Origin: an uncultured Nitrospira sp.
Lineage (GTDB): Bacteria; Nitrospirota; Nitrospiria; Nitrospirales; Nitrospiraceae
Length of the DNA stretch: 53,310 nt
NCBI GenBank assembly: GCA_902500785.1
Contig: CABVRW010000023.1
Location: forward strand, 1 to 53,310
Reading direction: 5' to 3'
Shown piece after piece: positions 44,842 to 53,310 of this stretch. The notes below the pieces were generated by a model. That model was not told where the DNA came from, did not search any database, and saw only the letters and a program-made list of their open reading frames with translations. The position numbers and the translations under genes are program-made. Within the stretch, counting starts at the first letter, position 1; each line of letters opens with the position of its first letter.

Positions 44842-45879
44842 ATGTCCGACCGCACCGTGAGCAACCAAATGACCGACGACGAACGCGGGCTGGAAGCCGC
44901 GCTGCGTCCTCACAGCTTGCAGGAGTATGTGGGCCAGTCGCGGATGAAGGAATCGCTGGAGATCTGTATCGAAGCGGCCAAGCGTCGTGGAGAAGCGTTG
45001 GACCATGCGATTTTTTACGGTCCGCCGGGATTAGGAAAGACTACGATCGCGCATATCATCGCACGTGAAATGGGGTCGGCGATTCGGTCGACGTCTGGCC
45101 TGGTGCTGAGCCATGCCGGAGATCTCGCCGCGATCTTGACCAATTTGCAGGAACGGGATGTGTTGTTTATCGATGAAATCCACCGGCTTCCGGCCTCCGT
45201 GGAGGAGGCCCTCTATCCGGCCATGGAAGACTACCAGCTGGACTTGGTGGTCGGCCAAGGGGCCTCAACGAGGACGGTCAAGCTGGAATTGCCTCGGTTT
45301 ACCCTAGTCGGGGCCACGACCAGGGCCGGGGCGCTGACGTCGCCGTTGCGGGACCGATTCGGATTGGTTCACAGGCTGGAGTTCTATTCTTCCCAGGAAC
45401 TGACCTCGATCGTCACACGGTCTGCGGGGCTGCTGAATATTCCGATCGACGAGGCCGGCGCCGTCGAGATCGCCCGCCGGGCTCGCGGCACACCGCGCAT
45501 CGTGAATCGGCTGATTAAACGTATTCGAGATTATGCCGAGATCAAAGCCGGCGGGCGTATCACCAAGCAAGTGGCGCAGGACGCTTTGGTCTGGCTGGCC
45601 GTCGATGCCGCGGGATTGGATGAGATGGACCGCCGTATTCTGCTGACCGTGATCGAGAAGTTCAACGGCGGGCCGGTCGGGGTGGATTCCTTGGCGGCGG
45701 CGGTGCAAGAGGACAAAGGCACGCTGGAAGACGTCTATGAACCATATCTGATCCAGGCGGGCTTTCTGGAGCGCACCGGCCGCGGCCGGCAGGCCACCAG
45801 GTTGGCCTTCGAGCATTTCAAAAAACAGAAAGACCTGTTGTCTCTCTCCGGGGACGCGACATCCGTCACAACTCCTTGA
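44842..45879 (+). CDS. ruvB: Holliday junction ATPase RuvB
   Basis: RuvB is the AAA+ motor that drives branch migration with RuvA. The protein has 345 residues from the ATG; the longer open frame from 44380 overlaps the preceding gene and is rejected. Walker A is GPPGLGKTT, Walker B is [10 protein letters not shown], and sensor and arginine-finger segments ([18 protein letters not shown]) are clear. The C-terminal winged helix includes [18 protein letters not shown]. It ends 138 nt before pheA. Confidence 0.96.
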   Translation: MSDRTVSNQMTDDERGLEAALRPHSLQEYVGQSRMKESLEICIEAAKRRGEALDHAIFYGPPGLGKTTIAHIIAREMGSAIRSTSGLVLSHAGDLAAILTNLQERDVLFIDEIHRLPASVEEALYPAMEDYQLDLVVGQGASTRTVKLELPRFTLVGATTRAGALTSPLRDRFGLVHRLEFYSSQELTSIVTRSAGLLNIPIDEAGAVEIARRARGTPRIVNRLIKRIRDYAEIKAGGRITKQVAQDALVWLAVDAAGLDEMDRRILLTVIEKFNGGPVGVDSLAAAVQEDKGTLEDVYEPYLIQAGFLERTGRGRQATRLAFEHFKKQKDLLSLSGDATSVTTP

Positions 45880-45895
45880 ATCCCCACACCTATCC

Positions 45896-45925
45896 TTGCA
45901 ATGCTCTTGGAGGCTCCTGTAGGAT
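45896..45925 (+). promoter_or_regulatory. Possible promoter of the aromatic operon
   Basis: A -35-like ttgcaa (45896-45901) is followed after 18 nt by taggat (45920-45925), each matching consensus at four of six places. It lies about 93 nt before pheA, just after ruvB. Weak but well placed; no attenuator leader peptide was seen. Confidence 0.3.
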
Positions 45926-46017
45926 ACTCACTTGTCCAAGTTCGGCCGTGGTCTTGGATTCGTTTCGCGGTTCCGTCGTGCTAACGGCTGGTTCCGCGAG
46001 GAGGGAACCCCCCCGTC

Positions 46018-47094
46018 ATGTCTGATGATCTACAGGGACATCGCCAGGCAATCGATCGGATCGACGATCAGATTTTGCGCCTTCTGAATGAGCGCTCGAA
46101 GTCCGTGATCGAAATCGGAAAACTCAAGAAAAAGAAGGATGCGGATGCCCATCTGCATACGCCGGCTCGTGAAGCGGCGATTTTTGAACGCCTGAGCAAG
46201 CAAAACACCGGCCCCTTTCCTACCGACGCCATCCGAGCGGTGTACCGAGAGATCATGTCGGCGTCGCTGTCCCTGGAAGGGCCTCAGAAGGTCGCCTATC
46301 TCGGGCCGCGGGCCACATTTACGCATATGGCCTGCATGCAGAAGTTTGGGGCGTCTGCCCAGTACATTCCTGTCAACAGCATCAAAGATGTGTTCAGCGA
46401 AGTGGAGCGCGGTCGAGCTCATTTTGGGGTAGTGCCGATCGAAAACACGACGGAAGGCGTGGTCAATCACACGCTGGACATGTTCGTCGATTCCAGCCTG
46501 CTGATTTACGGAGAGGTCTTGCAGGAAGTGGCGCATCACTTGATGTCCAAGAACGGGGTGACAGGGGATATCAAACGAATTTATTCGCACCCGCATGCCA
46601 TCGCCCAATGCCGCAATTGGTTGGAAACGAACTTGCCCCACGTGCCGGTGTCCGAAGTGGCGAGTACGGCACGGGCGGCGGAACTGTCCGTCGACGATCC
46701 GTCGGCTGCGGCGATCGCGTCGGAGCTGGCCGCCCAGTTGTACGGATTGAAGGTTCTCACGGCTCGGATCGAAGACAATATCAACAACTTCACGCGCTTT
46801 CTGGTCTTGTCGCAGAAGGCGCCTGAGCGGACGGGGCGCGATAAAACGTCGCTGATGTTGTCGGTCAAAGATAAGGTGGGCGCTCTGTACGACTTGTTGC
46901 GGCCTTTTGCGTCCCACGGCCTCAACATGACCAAGATCGAATCTCGCCCCTCTCGCCGGAAGGCCTGGGAATACATTTTCTTTGTCGACATCGAGGGGCA
47001 CATCGATGAAGAGCGGCTCAAGAAGGCGGCGGAAGAGGTCAAGAGCCGCTGTCTCTTTATGAAGATTCTCGGGTCGTATCCCGCCCATCCCTAG
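46018..47094 (+). CDS. pheA: Chorismate mutase/prephenate dehydratase
   Basis: This P-protein turns chorismate to prephenate and then to phenylpyruvate. The 358 residues show three parts: chorismate mutase AroQ (1-85, HRQAIDRIDDQILRLLNERS), prephenate dehydratase (about 86-275, with VVPIENTTEGVVNHTLDMF), and a C-terminal ACT regulatory domain (KVGALYDLLRPFASHGLNM and ESRP) for phenylalanine feedback. GAGGAGGG lies 13 nt before the ATG. It leads an operon for aromatic amino acids. Confidence 0.96.
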   Translation: MSDDLQGHRQAIDRIDDQILRLLNERSKSVIEIGKLKKKKDADAHLHTPAREAAIFERLSKQNTGPFPTDAIRAVYREIMSASLSLEGPQKVAYLGPRATFTHMACMQKFGASAQYIPVNSIKDVFSEVERGRAHFGVVPIENTTEGVVNHTLDMFVDSSLLIYGEVLQEVAHHLMSKNGVTGDIKRIYSHPHAIAQCRNWLETNLPHVPVSEVASTARAAELSVDDPSAAAIASELAAQLYGLKVLTARIEDNINNFTRFLVLSQKAPERTGRDKTSLMLSVKDKVGALYDLLRPFASHGLNMTKIESRPSRRKAWEYIFFVDIEGHIDEERLKKAAEEVKSRCLFMKILGSYPAHP

Positions 47095-47110
47095 AGGTCC
47101 GAGTTACGCC

Positions 47111-48196
47111 ATGCCATTGAAGGTGCATCCCGATATCGCCTCCCTTGTGCCGTACGTGCCCGGAAAGCCTATCGAAGAGCTGCAGCGAGAGCTGAGCCTG
47201 CCGCGCGCCATTAAATTAGCCTCCAATGAGAATCCGATCGGACCCTCACCCAAAGCCCTCGCGGTGTTGGCTGAGATCGCATCGACGCTGCATCGGTACC
47301 CCGACGGCGGAGCCTTTCGTTTGCGGGGCGCATTGGCGGAGCGGTGGAAAGTCACGCCCGATCAGGTCATTCTCGGAAACGGTTCGGACGAAATCCTTGG
47401 GCTGCTCGCGCGGACCTTCTTGTCGCCCGGAGATGAGGCCGTGATGGCCGAGCATACCTTCGTGATTTATAAAATGGAGGTGAAAGCGGCTCACGGTGTA
47501 GCGGTGGAAGTGCCGCAGAAGAAATGGCACCACGATTTGCCCGCCATGGCGGCTGCCATCACCGACAAGACCCGGTTACTGTTTGTCTGTAATCCGAACA
47601 ATCCGACCGGGACCATGGCGACCAAGGCTGACGTGGCGGCGTTGATGGCACTGGTGCCCGAGCATGTCGTGGTGGTGTTCGACGAGGCGTATTACGAGTA
47701 TGTCCGGCATCCCGAATTTCCGGAGTCGCTCAGCTACGTGACGGCCGGCCGCAATGTCATTGTGTTACGGACATTCTCCAAGATATACGGATTGGCCGGA
47801 CTTCGGATCGGATACGGTATCACCACGCCGGAGATTACGAACTACCTGAATAGAATTCGTCCGCCCTTCAATGCCAACAGCATGGCACAACGCGCGGCGT
47901 TGGCGGCGTTGGGCGATGACGCGCATGTGAGCGCAAGTCGAACCCTCAACCATGCCGAAATGGACAAGGTCCGGGCGGGCTTGCGGACATTAGGCTTCGA
48001 CGCCTTGCCGAGTGAAGCGAATTTTCTCTATTTCGATGTCGGGAGAGACGGCCGCGAGGTATTCGACGCGCTGTTGCGGAAGGGCATCATTGTCCGCCAC
48101 ATTGAAGGCCGAATGCTGCGGGTGACCGTCGGCCTTCCGGAAGAAAATCAACTGTTCCTGAGCGCGCTTCAGGACGTGACGCGCGCAGCTCGATAA
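47111..48196 (+). CDS. hisC: Histidinol-phosphate/aromatic aminotransferase
   Basis: A PLP-dependent aminotransferase of the HisC family, 361 residues. The N-terminal half has IKLASNENPIGPSPKAL and CNPNNPTGT. The PLP-lysine motif is TFSKIYGLAGLRIGYG. The position between pheA and the DAHP synthase gene suggests that it works on phenylpyruvate, hydroxyphenylpyruvate or prephenate as well as, or instead of, histidinol phosphate. HisC with broad use is known in such supraoperons in other bacteria; here it is inference from context. Confidence 0.93.
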   Translation: MPLKVHPDIASLVPYVPGKPIEELQRELSLPRAIKLASNENPIGPSPKALAVLAEIASTLHRYPDGGAFRLRGALAERWKVTPDQVILGNGSDEILGLLARTFLSPGDEAVMAEHTFVIYKMEVKAAHGVAVEVPQKKWHHDLPAMAAAITDKTRLLFVCNPNNPTGTMATKADVAALMALVPEHVVVVFDEAYYEYVRHPEFPESLSYVTAGRNVIVLRTFSKIYGLAGLRIGYGITTPEITNYLNRIRPPFNANSMAQRAALAALGDDAHVSASRTLNHAEMDKVRAGLRTLGFDALPSEANFLYFDVGRDGREVFDALLRKGIIVRHIEGRMLRVTVGLPEENQLFLSALQDVTRAAR

Positions 48197-48214
48197 GGAA
48201 AGCGAGACGAGATC

Positions 48215-49228
48215 ATGATTATTGTCTTGAAGCCTGACGCGTCGGAGCGGGAAGTCGATCACATCATCGACCGGCTTCGCGAACTGGGGTTGAAGTCGCA
48301 TATTTCAGCGGGCCAAGAACGGACCATAATCGGAGTGATCGGGGATGATCGTATCTTGCACAATCAGCCGCTGACCGCATTGCCCGGGGTGGAGAGCGTG
48401 TTGCCGATTTTGGCTCCCTGGAAACTGGTCAGCCGGGAATTCAAGAAAGAGAACACGATCATCGACGTCAATGGCGTCAAGATCGGCGACAAGAAGATTA
48501 CGATCATGGCCGGTCCCTGCGCGGTCGAACGGTTGGAGTTGACCGTGGGCATTGCCCATGAGGTCAAATCGTCCGGCGCGACCGTCCTCCGTGGCGGCGC
48601 CTATAAGCCGCGCACCTCGCCCTATTCCTTCCAGGGGTTGGGTCGGGAGGGGTTGGATTATCTGGTCGAAGCCAAAAAGCAGACCGGGCTTCCGGTCGTG
48701 AGCGAGATTCTGGACACCCGTGATATCGAGCTGTTCCTGGAAAAGGCCGACATCATTCAGATCGGCGCCCGGAACATGCAAAACTTCGAATTGCTCAAGG
48801 AAGTCGGCGCATATGACAAGCCGGTATTGCTGAAGCGCGGGCTCTCCGCCACGATCAAGGAGTTTCTCCTCTCTGCTGAGTACATCATGTCTCGCGGTAA
48901 CCGGAATGTCATGTTGTGCGAGCGCGGGATCCGTACGTTTGAAACACAGTATCGAAATACGCTGGATCTGGCGGCCATTCCAACCCTCAAGGGTCTCTCG
49001 CATTTGCCGGTCATCGTGGATCCCAGTCATGCGACGGGGAAGTGGGATTTGGTGGCCCCCATGTCGAAGGCGGCCATCGCGGCCGGGGCCGACGGACTGT
49101 TGATCGAAGTGCATTCCAATCCTGAATGCGCGTTATGCGACGGGGAAGAGTCTATCCGGCCGTCGAAATTCAAAGAGTTAATGGGGGATTTGCGGAAGAT
49201 CGCCGCAGCTGTCGACCGAACGTTGTAA
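48215..49228 (+). CDS. aroF: 3-Deoxy-7-phosphoheptulonate synthase
   Basis: This enzyme makes DAHP from PEP and erythrose-4-phosphate, the first step to aromatic amino acids. The protein has 337 residues. An N-terminal ferredoxin-like regulatory domain (1-70, [18 protein letters not shown]), as in Thermotoga-type enzymes, precedes the barrel. Motifs include [25 protein letters not shown] and [15 protein letters not shown]-type feedback details are unknown. It starts 18 nt after hisC. Confidence 0.95.
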   Translation: MIIVLKPDASEREVDHIIDRLRELGLKSHISAGQERTIIGVIGDDRILHNQPLTALPGVESVLPILAPWKLVSREFKKENTIIDVNGVKIGDKKITIMAGPCAVERLELTVGIAHEVKSSGATVLRGGAYKPRTSPYSFQGLGREGLDYLVEAKKQTGLPVVSEILDTRDIELFLEKADIIQIGARNMQNFELLKEVGAYDKPVLLKRGLSATIKEFLLSAEYIMSRGNRNVMLCERGIRTFETQYRNTLDLAAIPTLKGLSHLPVIVDPSHATGKWDLVAPMSKAAIAAGADGLLIEVHSNPECALCDGEESIRPSKFKELMGDLRKIAAAVDRTL

Positions 49229-49290
49229 ACGTCGTGACGACGTTCCGCGTCAGGTGCCCGGGATTTCTGAAGACCAGCAAACATTGAACG

Positions 49291-50184
49291 ATGGCACCAC
49301 ATTTCAAACAAGTGGCGATTGTCGGTGTCGGTCTGATCGGTGGCTCACTGGGGATGATTCTACGCCGCCAGAAGCTGGCGGATTCCGTCGTCGGTATCGG
49401 ACGACGCGTCGAGAATCTCAAGACCGCCGTCGAAGTGGGCGCCATCGACCGGTATGTGTCGGACCCGCGTGAAGGTGTCGAAGGGGCGGACTTTGTGCTG
49501 CTGGCCACGCCGGTGGACACCTACGAGCGCCACCTGCAGGAATGGGCGAGTTGTCTCAAGCCGGGAACGATCGTCAGTGATGTAGGCAGCGTGAAGGGTG
49601 ATCTGGTGACGCGGGCGGAGGCCTTGCTGCCGCCGTCAGTGCGGTTCGTCGGCGCGCATCCCATTGCCGGCAAGGAAAAGACCGGGGTTGCCGCAGGGTC
49701 GGAAACCCTTTTTGTCGGAGCCCGTTGCATCCTGACTCCGACGGTCAAGACAGATCACGAGGCGTTGCGGACGGTGCGGATCCTCTGGGAACAAGCCGGT
49801 TCGATTGTGTTGGAGATGGATCCCTTTCTGCACGACAAGATTCTCGGTGCCGTCAGCCACCTTCCGCATGTCGCCGCATTTGCGTTGATGACCGCATTGG
49901 CGGACGTGCGCGACCATGGGGTGCCGGAACTCGACCTGGCCGCCCATTCGGGCGGGGGGTTACGCGATACCACCAGGATCGCAGCGAGCTCGCCCGAGAT
50001 GTGGCGGGACATTTTCTTGTGGAACCGGGACAACGTCGTGTCGCTGATTGAGACGTACAAACGGCATCTCGACGAACTCAAACGCTTGATCGCCGCCGGC
50101 GATGCCGCGGGAATCGAGAAGCAACTGGACAAAGCCAAGTATGAACGGGAGCAACTCACGCCTCGAACCTCGGAGAAGGGGTAG
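49291..50184 (+). CDS. tyrA: Prephenate/arogenate dehydrogenase
   Basis: TyrA oxidises prephenate or arogenate on the way to tyrosine with NAD(P). The 297 residues start with a Rossmann motif, VAIVGVGLIGGSLGM, and carry a GAHPIAGKEKTGV segment and HDKILGAVSHLPH in the C-terminal helical domain, both typical. No extra ACT domain is present. Cosubstrate choice cannot be told. It lies 62 nt after aroF and 6 nt before aroA, in one operon. Confidence 0.94.
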   Translation: MAPHFKQVAIVGVGLIGGSLGMILRRQKLADSVVGIGRRVENLKTAVEVGAIDRYVSDPREGVEGADFVLLATPVDTYERHLQEWASCLKPGTIVSDVGSVKGDLVTRAEALLPPSVRFVGAHPIAGKEKTGVAAGSETLFVGARCILTPTVKTDHEALRTVRILWEQAGSIVLEMDPFLHDKILGAVSHLPHVAAFALMTALADVRDHGVPELDLAAHSGGGLRDTTRIAASSPEMWRDIFLWNRDNVVSLIETYKRHLDELKRLIAAGDAAGIEKQLDKAKYEREQLTPRTSEKG

Positions 50185-50190
50185 GTTGCG

Positions 50191-51519
50191 ATGGCATCCC
50201 TGACGATTGCGCCCGGCCGTCCGCTGAAGGGGACCATTGCGGTTCCGGGCGACAAGTCCGTCACCCATCGGGCGATTATTCTCACGGCCCTGGCTGAAGG
50301 GCTGAGCACGGTGACCGATTATTGCCGCGGCGAAGATTGTTTGAACACCATGCGCGCGGTTCAGTCGTTGGGCATACGGATCGAAGAGACTCCGGCACAG
50401 TTGCATGTCCATGGCAAGGGCATGTGGGGACTCACCGAGCCGTTCGGTCCGATCGATTGTGGCAACTCGGGCACCGGGATTCGCTTGATGACCGGTTTGC
50501 TGGCCGGACAGGATTTTTTCACCGTCCTTACCGGAGACGAATCGATCCGGCGCCGTCCCATGGGTCGCGTCGTGAAACCCTTACGGACGATGGGGGCCAC
50601 GATTGCCGGACGGAAAGGCGGAGAGCTGGCGCCGTTGGCGATCACCGGGACACGGCTCAGGGGTATGTCGTATGTCTCACCGGTCGCGAGCGCTCAAATT
50701 AAATCCTCACTGCTCTTGGCCGCGCTCTATGCTGATGGCCTGACGACCATTTCAGAACCCCGGCTTTCCCGCGACCATACCGAACGCATGTTCACCTATT
50801 TCGGTATTCCCTTTCACCGCGACGGGTGTACGGTTCGGATCGAAGGGCGTCCCTCGGTCCGCTGGAGCGGGAAAACCGTGGTGGTGCCTGGAGACCTGTC
50901 TGCAGCCGCCTTTTTTATCGTGGGAGCATCGATTGTGCCGGATTCCGAGGTGACGGTGCTCTCGGTGGGCATGAATCCCACGCGGACCGGCCTGCTGGAG
51001 ATCCTGCGTGACATGGGGGCGCAGATCGACGTGCTCAATCCGCGCGAAGAGGCCGGAGAGCCGGTGGCGGATTTGCACGTGCGCTCGATGCCGCTTCGGG
51101 GGGTACGGATCGGGCCGGACCAGATTCCGCGGACGATCGATGAGTTTCCGATTCTCTGTGTGGCCGCAGCCGTGGCCGAGGGAGATACGGTGATCACCGG
51201 GGCCGAAGAGCTTCGAGTCAAGGAAAGCGACCGCATCGCGACCATGGCAACGGAGCTGCGCGCGATGGGGGCGCGCATCGAGGAGCGGCCGGACGGCATG
51301 GTGATCCAGGGGCTGGGGCGAAAGGGCGCGAACGGCACGCTCACCGGCGCGACGTGCGCGAGTCATGGCGACCATCGTGTCGCCATGTCGGTCGCGATCG
51401 GTGCCCTGACCGCGGCGCAGCCGACTCAAATTCAAGACACGGCCTGTATTGAGACCTCCTTCCCGAAATTCGATCGTACGCTCGAGGAGCTGTTGACTCA
51501 TTCTGGGAAACGTCTATAG
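50191..51519 (+). CDS. aroA: EPSP synthase (3-phosphoshikimate 1-carboxyvinyltransferase)
   Basis: AroA joins shikimate-3-phosphate and PEP in the shikimate pathway. The 442 residues show PGDKSVTHRAIILTALAEG at the N-terminus, NSGTGIRLMTG (a loop of the active site) and the C-terminal VKESDRIATMATELRAMGA. The LMTGLLAG-type loop and the SAQIKS motif match the family. It begins 6 nt after tyrA. cmk follows 12 nt later. Confidence 0.96.
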   Translation: MASLTIAPGRPLKGTIAVPGDKSVTHRAIILTALAEGLSTVTDYCRGEDCLNTMRAVQSLGIRIEETPAQLHVHGKGMWGLTEPFGPIDCGNSGTGIRLMTGLLAGQDFFTVLTGDESIRRRPMGRVVKPLRTMGATIAGRKGGELAPLAITGTRLRGMSYVSPVASAQIKSSLLLAALYADGLTTISEPRLSRDHTERMFTYFGIPFHRDGCTVRIEGRPSVRWSGKTVVVPGDLSAAAFFIVGASIVPDSEVTVLSVGMNPTRTGLLEILRDMGAQIDVLNPREEAGEPVADLHVRSMPLRGVRIGPDQIPRTIDEFPILCVAAAVAEGDTVITGAEELRVKESDRIATMATELRAMGARIEERPDGMVIQGLGRKGANGTLTGATCASHGDHRVAMSVAIGALTAAQPTQIQDTACIETSFPKFDRTLEELLTHSGKRL

Positions 51520-51531
51520 TGCGAGGCTTGC

Positions 51532-52230
51532 GTGGGTGAGACAAGCACGTCCAGTCGGGGGAAGCGGGGGTTGATCATCGCCATCGACGGCCCGGCGGGT
51601 GTCGGGAAAAGTACGGTTGCGAGACTCCTGGCGCTGCAGCTGGGATACCTCTATCTGGATACCGGAGCTTTGTACCGCGCCGTCGCCTGGAAAGTGCGGG
51701 ATGCAGGGTTGAGCCCTGACGAGCCATCCGCGATCATTGCGCTGCTCCCCAAGACGACGCTGCATATGGCCTGTGGACCCGAGCAATCCCATGTGTTGCT
51801 GGATGGGCGGGATATCACCGGCGAATTGCGCACGCCTGGGGTGACGGCACTGGCGTCCATGGTCTCGGCGATTCCGGCCGTTCGAGAATGGCTGCTACCG
51901 GTGCAACGGCAGATCGGCGCCGAGGGCTGTATCGTGGCAGAGGGGCGCGACATCGGGACTCGAGTGTTCCCGGAAGCCGATGTGAAATTTTTCCTCGAGG
52001 CCGATGCGGAGGTCCGAGCGACGCGGCGACATCGTGAGCTGGTAGCGGCAGGCCACTCGGTTCAATTTGATCAGACGAAACGAGATCTGACCGGACGGGA
52101 TGATCGGGATCGTTCTCGAACGGTGGCGCCCTTGATCCCCGCGCCCGATGCTGAACGAATTGATACGTCGAGCATGCCGGCGGAGGCAGTCGTTGAGCAC
52201 ATGATGGCCGTGATCACGGCGAGATTGTGA
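51532..52230 (+). CDS. cmk: Cytidylate kinase
   Basis: Cmk phosphorylates CMP and dCMP. The 232 residues start with an unstructured dozen and then the P-loop IAIDGPAGVGKST. YLYLDTGALYRAV and AEGRDIGTRVFPEADVKFFL are family motifs. The start is a GTG with no better alternative. Its TGA overlaps the GTG start of plsC as GTGA. The cmk-rpsA linkage is widespread in bacteria. Confidence 0.95.
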   Translation: MGETSTSSRGKRGLIIAIDGPAGVGKSTVARLLALQLGYLYLDTGALYRAVAWKVRDAGLSPDEPSAIIALLPKTTLHMACGPEQSHVLLDGRDITGELRTPGVTALASMVSAIPAVREWLLPVQRQIGAEGCIVAEGRDIGTRVFPEADVKFFLEADAEVRATRRHRELVAAGHSVQFDQTKRDLTGRDDRDRSRTVAPLIPAPDAERIDTSSMPAEAVVEHMMAVITARL

Positions 52231-52922
52231 GTTCTGCGCTGTATGGCCTGTTGTGGGTCCTCTCCCGGGTAATCGGCTGGGTGTGTTTTCGGTATCGCAC
52301 CGTCGGGAAGGTGCCGCGGCAAGGCGCAGTCCTCATCGCCTCGAACCATGCCAGTTATTTGGATATCCCGCTGCTCGGTTGTGGGATTCCTCGTCGGGTC
52401 TGGTATATGGGCCGGCATGATTTATTTCCGATCCCGCTCCTCAACGGTCTGCTGCAGGCCCTGGGGTGGATTCCCTTGCGGATCGGTCGTCTCGATCGCG
52501 ACGCCTTCAGCAAAGCGGTCGCATTGATTCAAGACGGGAAGGCGGTTGCGATTTTTCCCGAAGGGGGACGGACGATGACGGGGGCCCTGAAGCCGGGCAA
52601 GCCGGGCATCGGAGTGATCGTGTCGCAGACGGGCTGTCAGGTGGTGCCGGCGCATATCGGCGGCACGTTTGATGTCCTGCCGCCCGGCGCGAAGTGGCCG
52701 AGATTTCGCCGCGTGACCGTGGTCTATGGAGAGCCGCTGGATTTTTCATCGGATGCCGCGCGGTTGGAAGGGAAAGCGTTTTATCAACACGTCAGTCGGA
52801 CGGTGATGGCGAAGATTGCAGAGCTGGGACAGGTTCCGATGCCCGGGGAATGGCCGGCGAACGCCGGGCAGCCTCACGATCCCGCTGCCACACCCACAGC
52901 CAAGTCTTGCAACGCTGAGTAA
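52227..52922 (+). CDS. plsC: 1-Acyl-glycerol-3-phosphate acyltransferase
   Basis: PlsC adds the second acyl chain to make phosphatidic acid at the inner membrane. The 231 residues begin with a hydrophobic segment. The catalytic HxxxxD is in SNHASYLDIPLLG, and the substrate-binding motif is FPEGGRT (the usual FPEGTRS-like form). The GTG start overlaps the cmk stop, so translation is coupled. It lies between cmk and rpsA, a known arrangement in several phyla. Confidence 0.93.
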   Translation: MSSALYGLLWVLSRVIGWVCFRYRTVGKVPRQGAVLIASNHASYLDIPLLGCGIPRRVWYMGRHDLFPIPLLNGLLQALGWIPLRIGRLDRDAFSKAVALIQDGKAVAIFPEGGRTMTGALKPGKPGIGVIVSQTGCQVVPAHIGGTFDVLPPGAKWPRFRRVTVVYGEPLDFSSDAARLEGKAFYQHVSRTVMAKIAELGQVPMPGEWPANAGQPHDPAATPTAKSCNAE

Positions 52923-52979
52923 GACTCGGTTTTTCTCACTATCAGCACCCGGCACGAGCCGGAGGACGAGGACCTTTTC

Positions 52980-53310
52980 ATGAGTACTGTCACACCGCAG
53001 AGTGAACCCAAGCTTGATCGCGACGCCTTGGCGGCGATGTATGAGGAAACCTTCCGGAATTTCGAGGAAGGAACCATCACCGAGGGTATGGTCGTGGCCA
53101 TCGGCAAGGACAAGGTCGTGGTCGATATCGGTTACAAGTCAGAAGGCATGATTCCCTCCGACCAGTTCTCGAATGAAGAATTGGCACAATTGAAGGTCGG
53201 CGATCGTCTCCAGGTGTATCTCGAAGAGTGTGAAGACGCGGACGGCAACCTCGTCCTCTCCAAAGAAAAAGCCGACAAGATGAAAATCTGGGAGGAATTG
53301 GAGACGCTGC
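52980..53310 (+). CDS. rpsA: 30S ribosomal protein S1 (partial, 5' end)
   Basis: S1 helps bind mRNA to the small subunit. Only the first 110 codons are in the window; the gene runs off the right edge. The N-terminal helix (YEETFRNFEEGTI) and the first S1 domain (EGMVVAIGKDKVVVDIGYKS) are clear, followed by a second-strand LQVYLEECEDADGNLVLS. GGAGGACGAGGA precedes the ATG by several nt. Length and domain count beyond this cannot be judged. Confidence 0.93.
   Translation, partial: MSTVTPQSEPKLDRDALAAMYEETFRNFEEGTITEGMVVAIGKDKVVVDIGYKSEGMIPSDQFSNEELAQLKVGDRLQVYLEECEDADGNLVLSKEKADKMKIWEELETL

Overview
The window is a GC-rich bacterial chromosome segment with dense, mostly housekeeping gene content. 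It most resembles Nitrospira (phylum Nitrospirota). That is an inference from family-level recognition: an archaeal-type phenylalanyl-tRNA synthetase in an otherwise bacterial translation locus, a compact sulfate-assimilation cluster with a TusA-fused sulfite reductase, stand-alone PCP_red-domain proteins and a DUF3365-like haem protein. No rRNA operon, CRISPR array or intact mobile element is visible. tRNA-fMet and tRNA-Val(GAC) are present.

Layout. 1-5.4 kb: the F1 part of ATP synthase (atpH-A-G-D-C), closed by a perfect 12-bp hairpin and facing a one-haem exported protein. 6-10.7 kb: two RluD-type pseudouridine synthases flanking a PilZ-like gene, a small conserved protein, a 59-codon zinc ribbon and a GNAT acetyltransferase. 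10.7-13.5 kb: a zinc/manganese ABC importer on the minus strand. 13.6-20.7 kb: anmK, a DUF2726-like protein, a TPR protein, a beta-helix protein, a receiver-GGDEF protein, a lytic transglycosylase and a lipoprotein hydrolase. A frameshifted tyrosine-recombinase remnant abuts the 3' end of tRNA-fMet, and a structured inverted-repeat element lies about 1.2 kb away. 21.2-24.4 kb: fmt-rsmB-rpe. 24.4-27.7 kb: archaeal-type pheS-pheT, convergent with rplT-rpmI-infC-thrS (27.7-30.9 kb), where infC appears to start at an ATC codon. 31-32.2 kb: HU and a Fis-like protein with a receiver-like N-terminus.

32.4-42.6 kb is the most distinctive region. An Rrf2 regulator with a good promoter and a palindromic candidate operator is followed by a sulfite/nitrite reductase in which both halves carry a four-cysteine cluster signature, fused to a helical domain and TusA. 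Then come an APS-reductase-type CysH, a degenerate TrpD-like protein, CysD, CysN with a divergent APS-kinase-like tail, an Mrp ATPase and a zinc-ribbon/double PCP_red protein. A perfect terminator-like hairpin follows. The genes support the route sulfate to APS to sulfite to sulfide, which does not need APS kinase. Mrp and the PCP_red protein are plausible cluster-assembly or redox helpers (inference).

42.8-45.9 kb: yebC, ruvA, a Cys-rich exported two-repeat protein and ruvB, with no ruvC in between. 46-53.3 kb: the aromatic supraoperon pheA-hisC-aroF-tyrA-aroA-cmk-plsC-rpsA, cut by the right edge inside rpsA.
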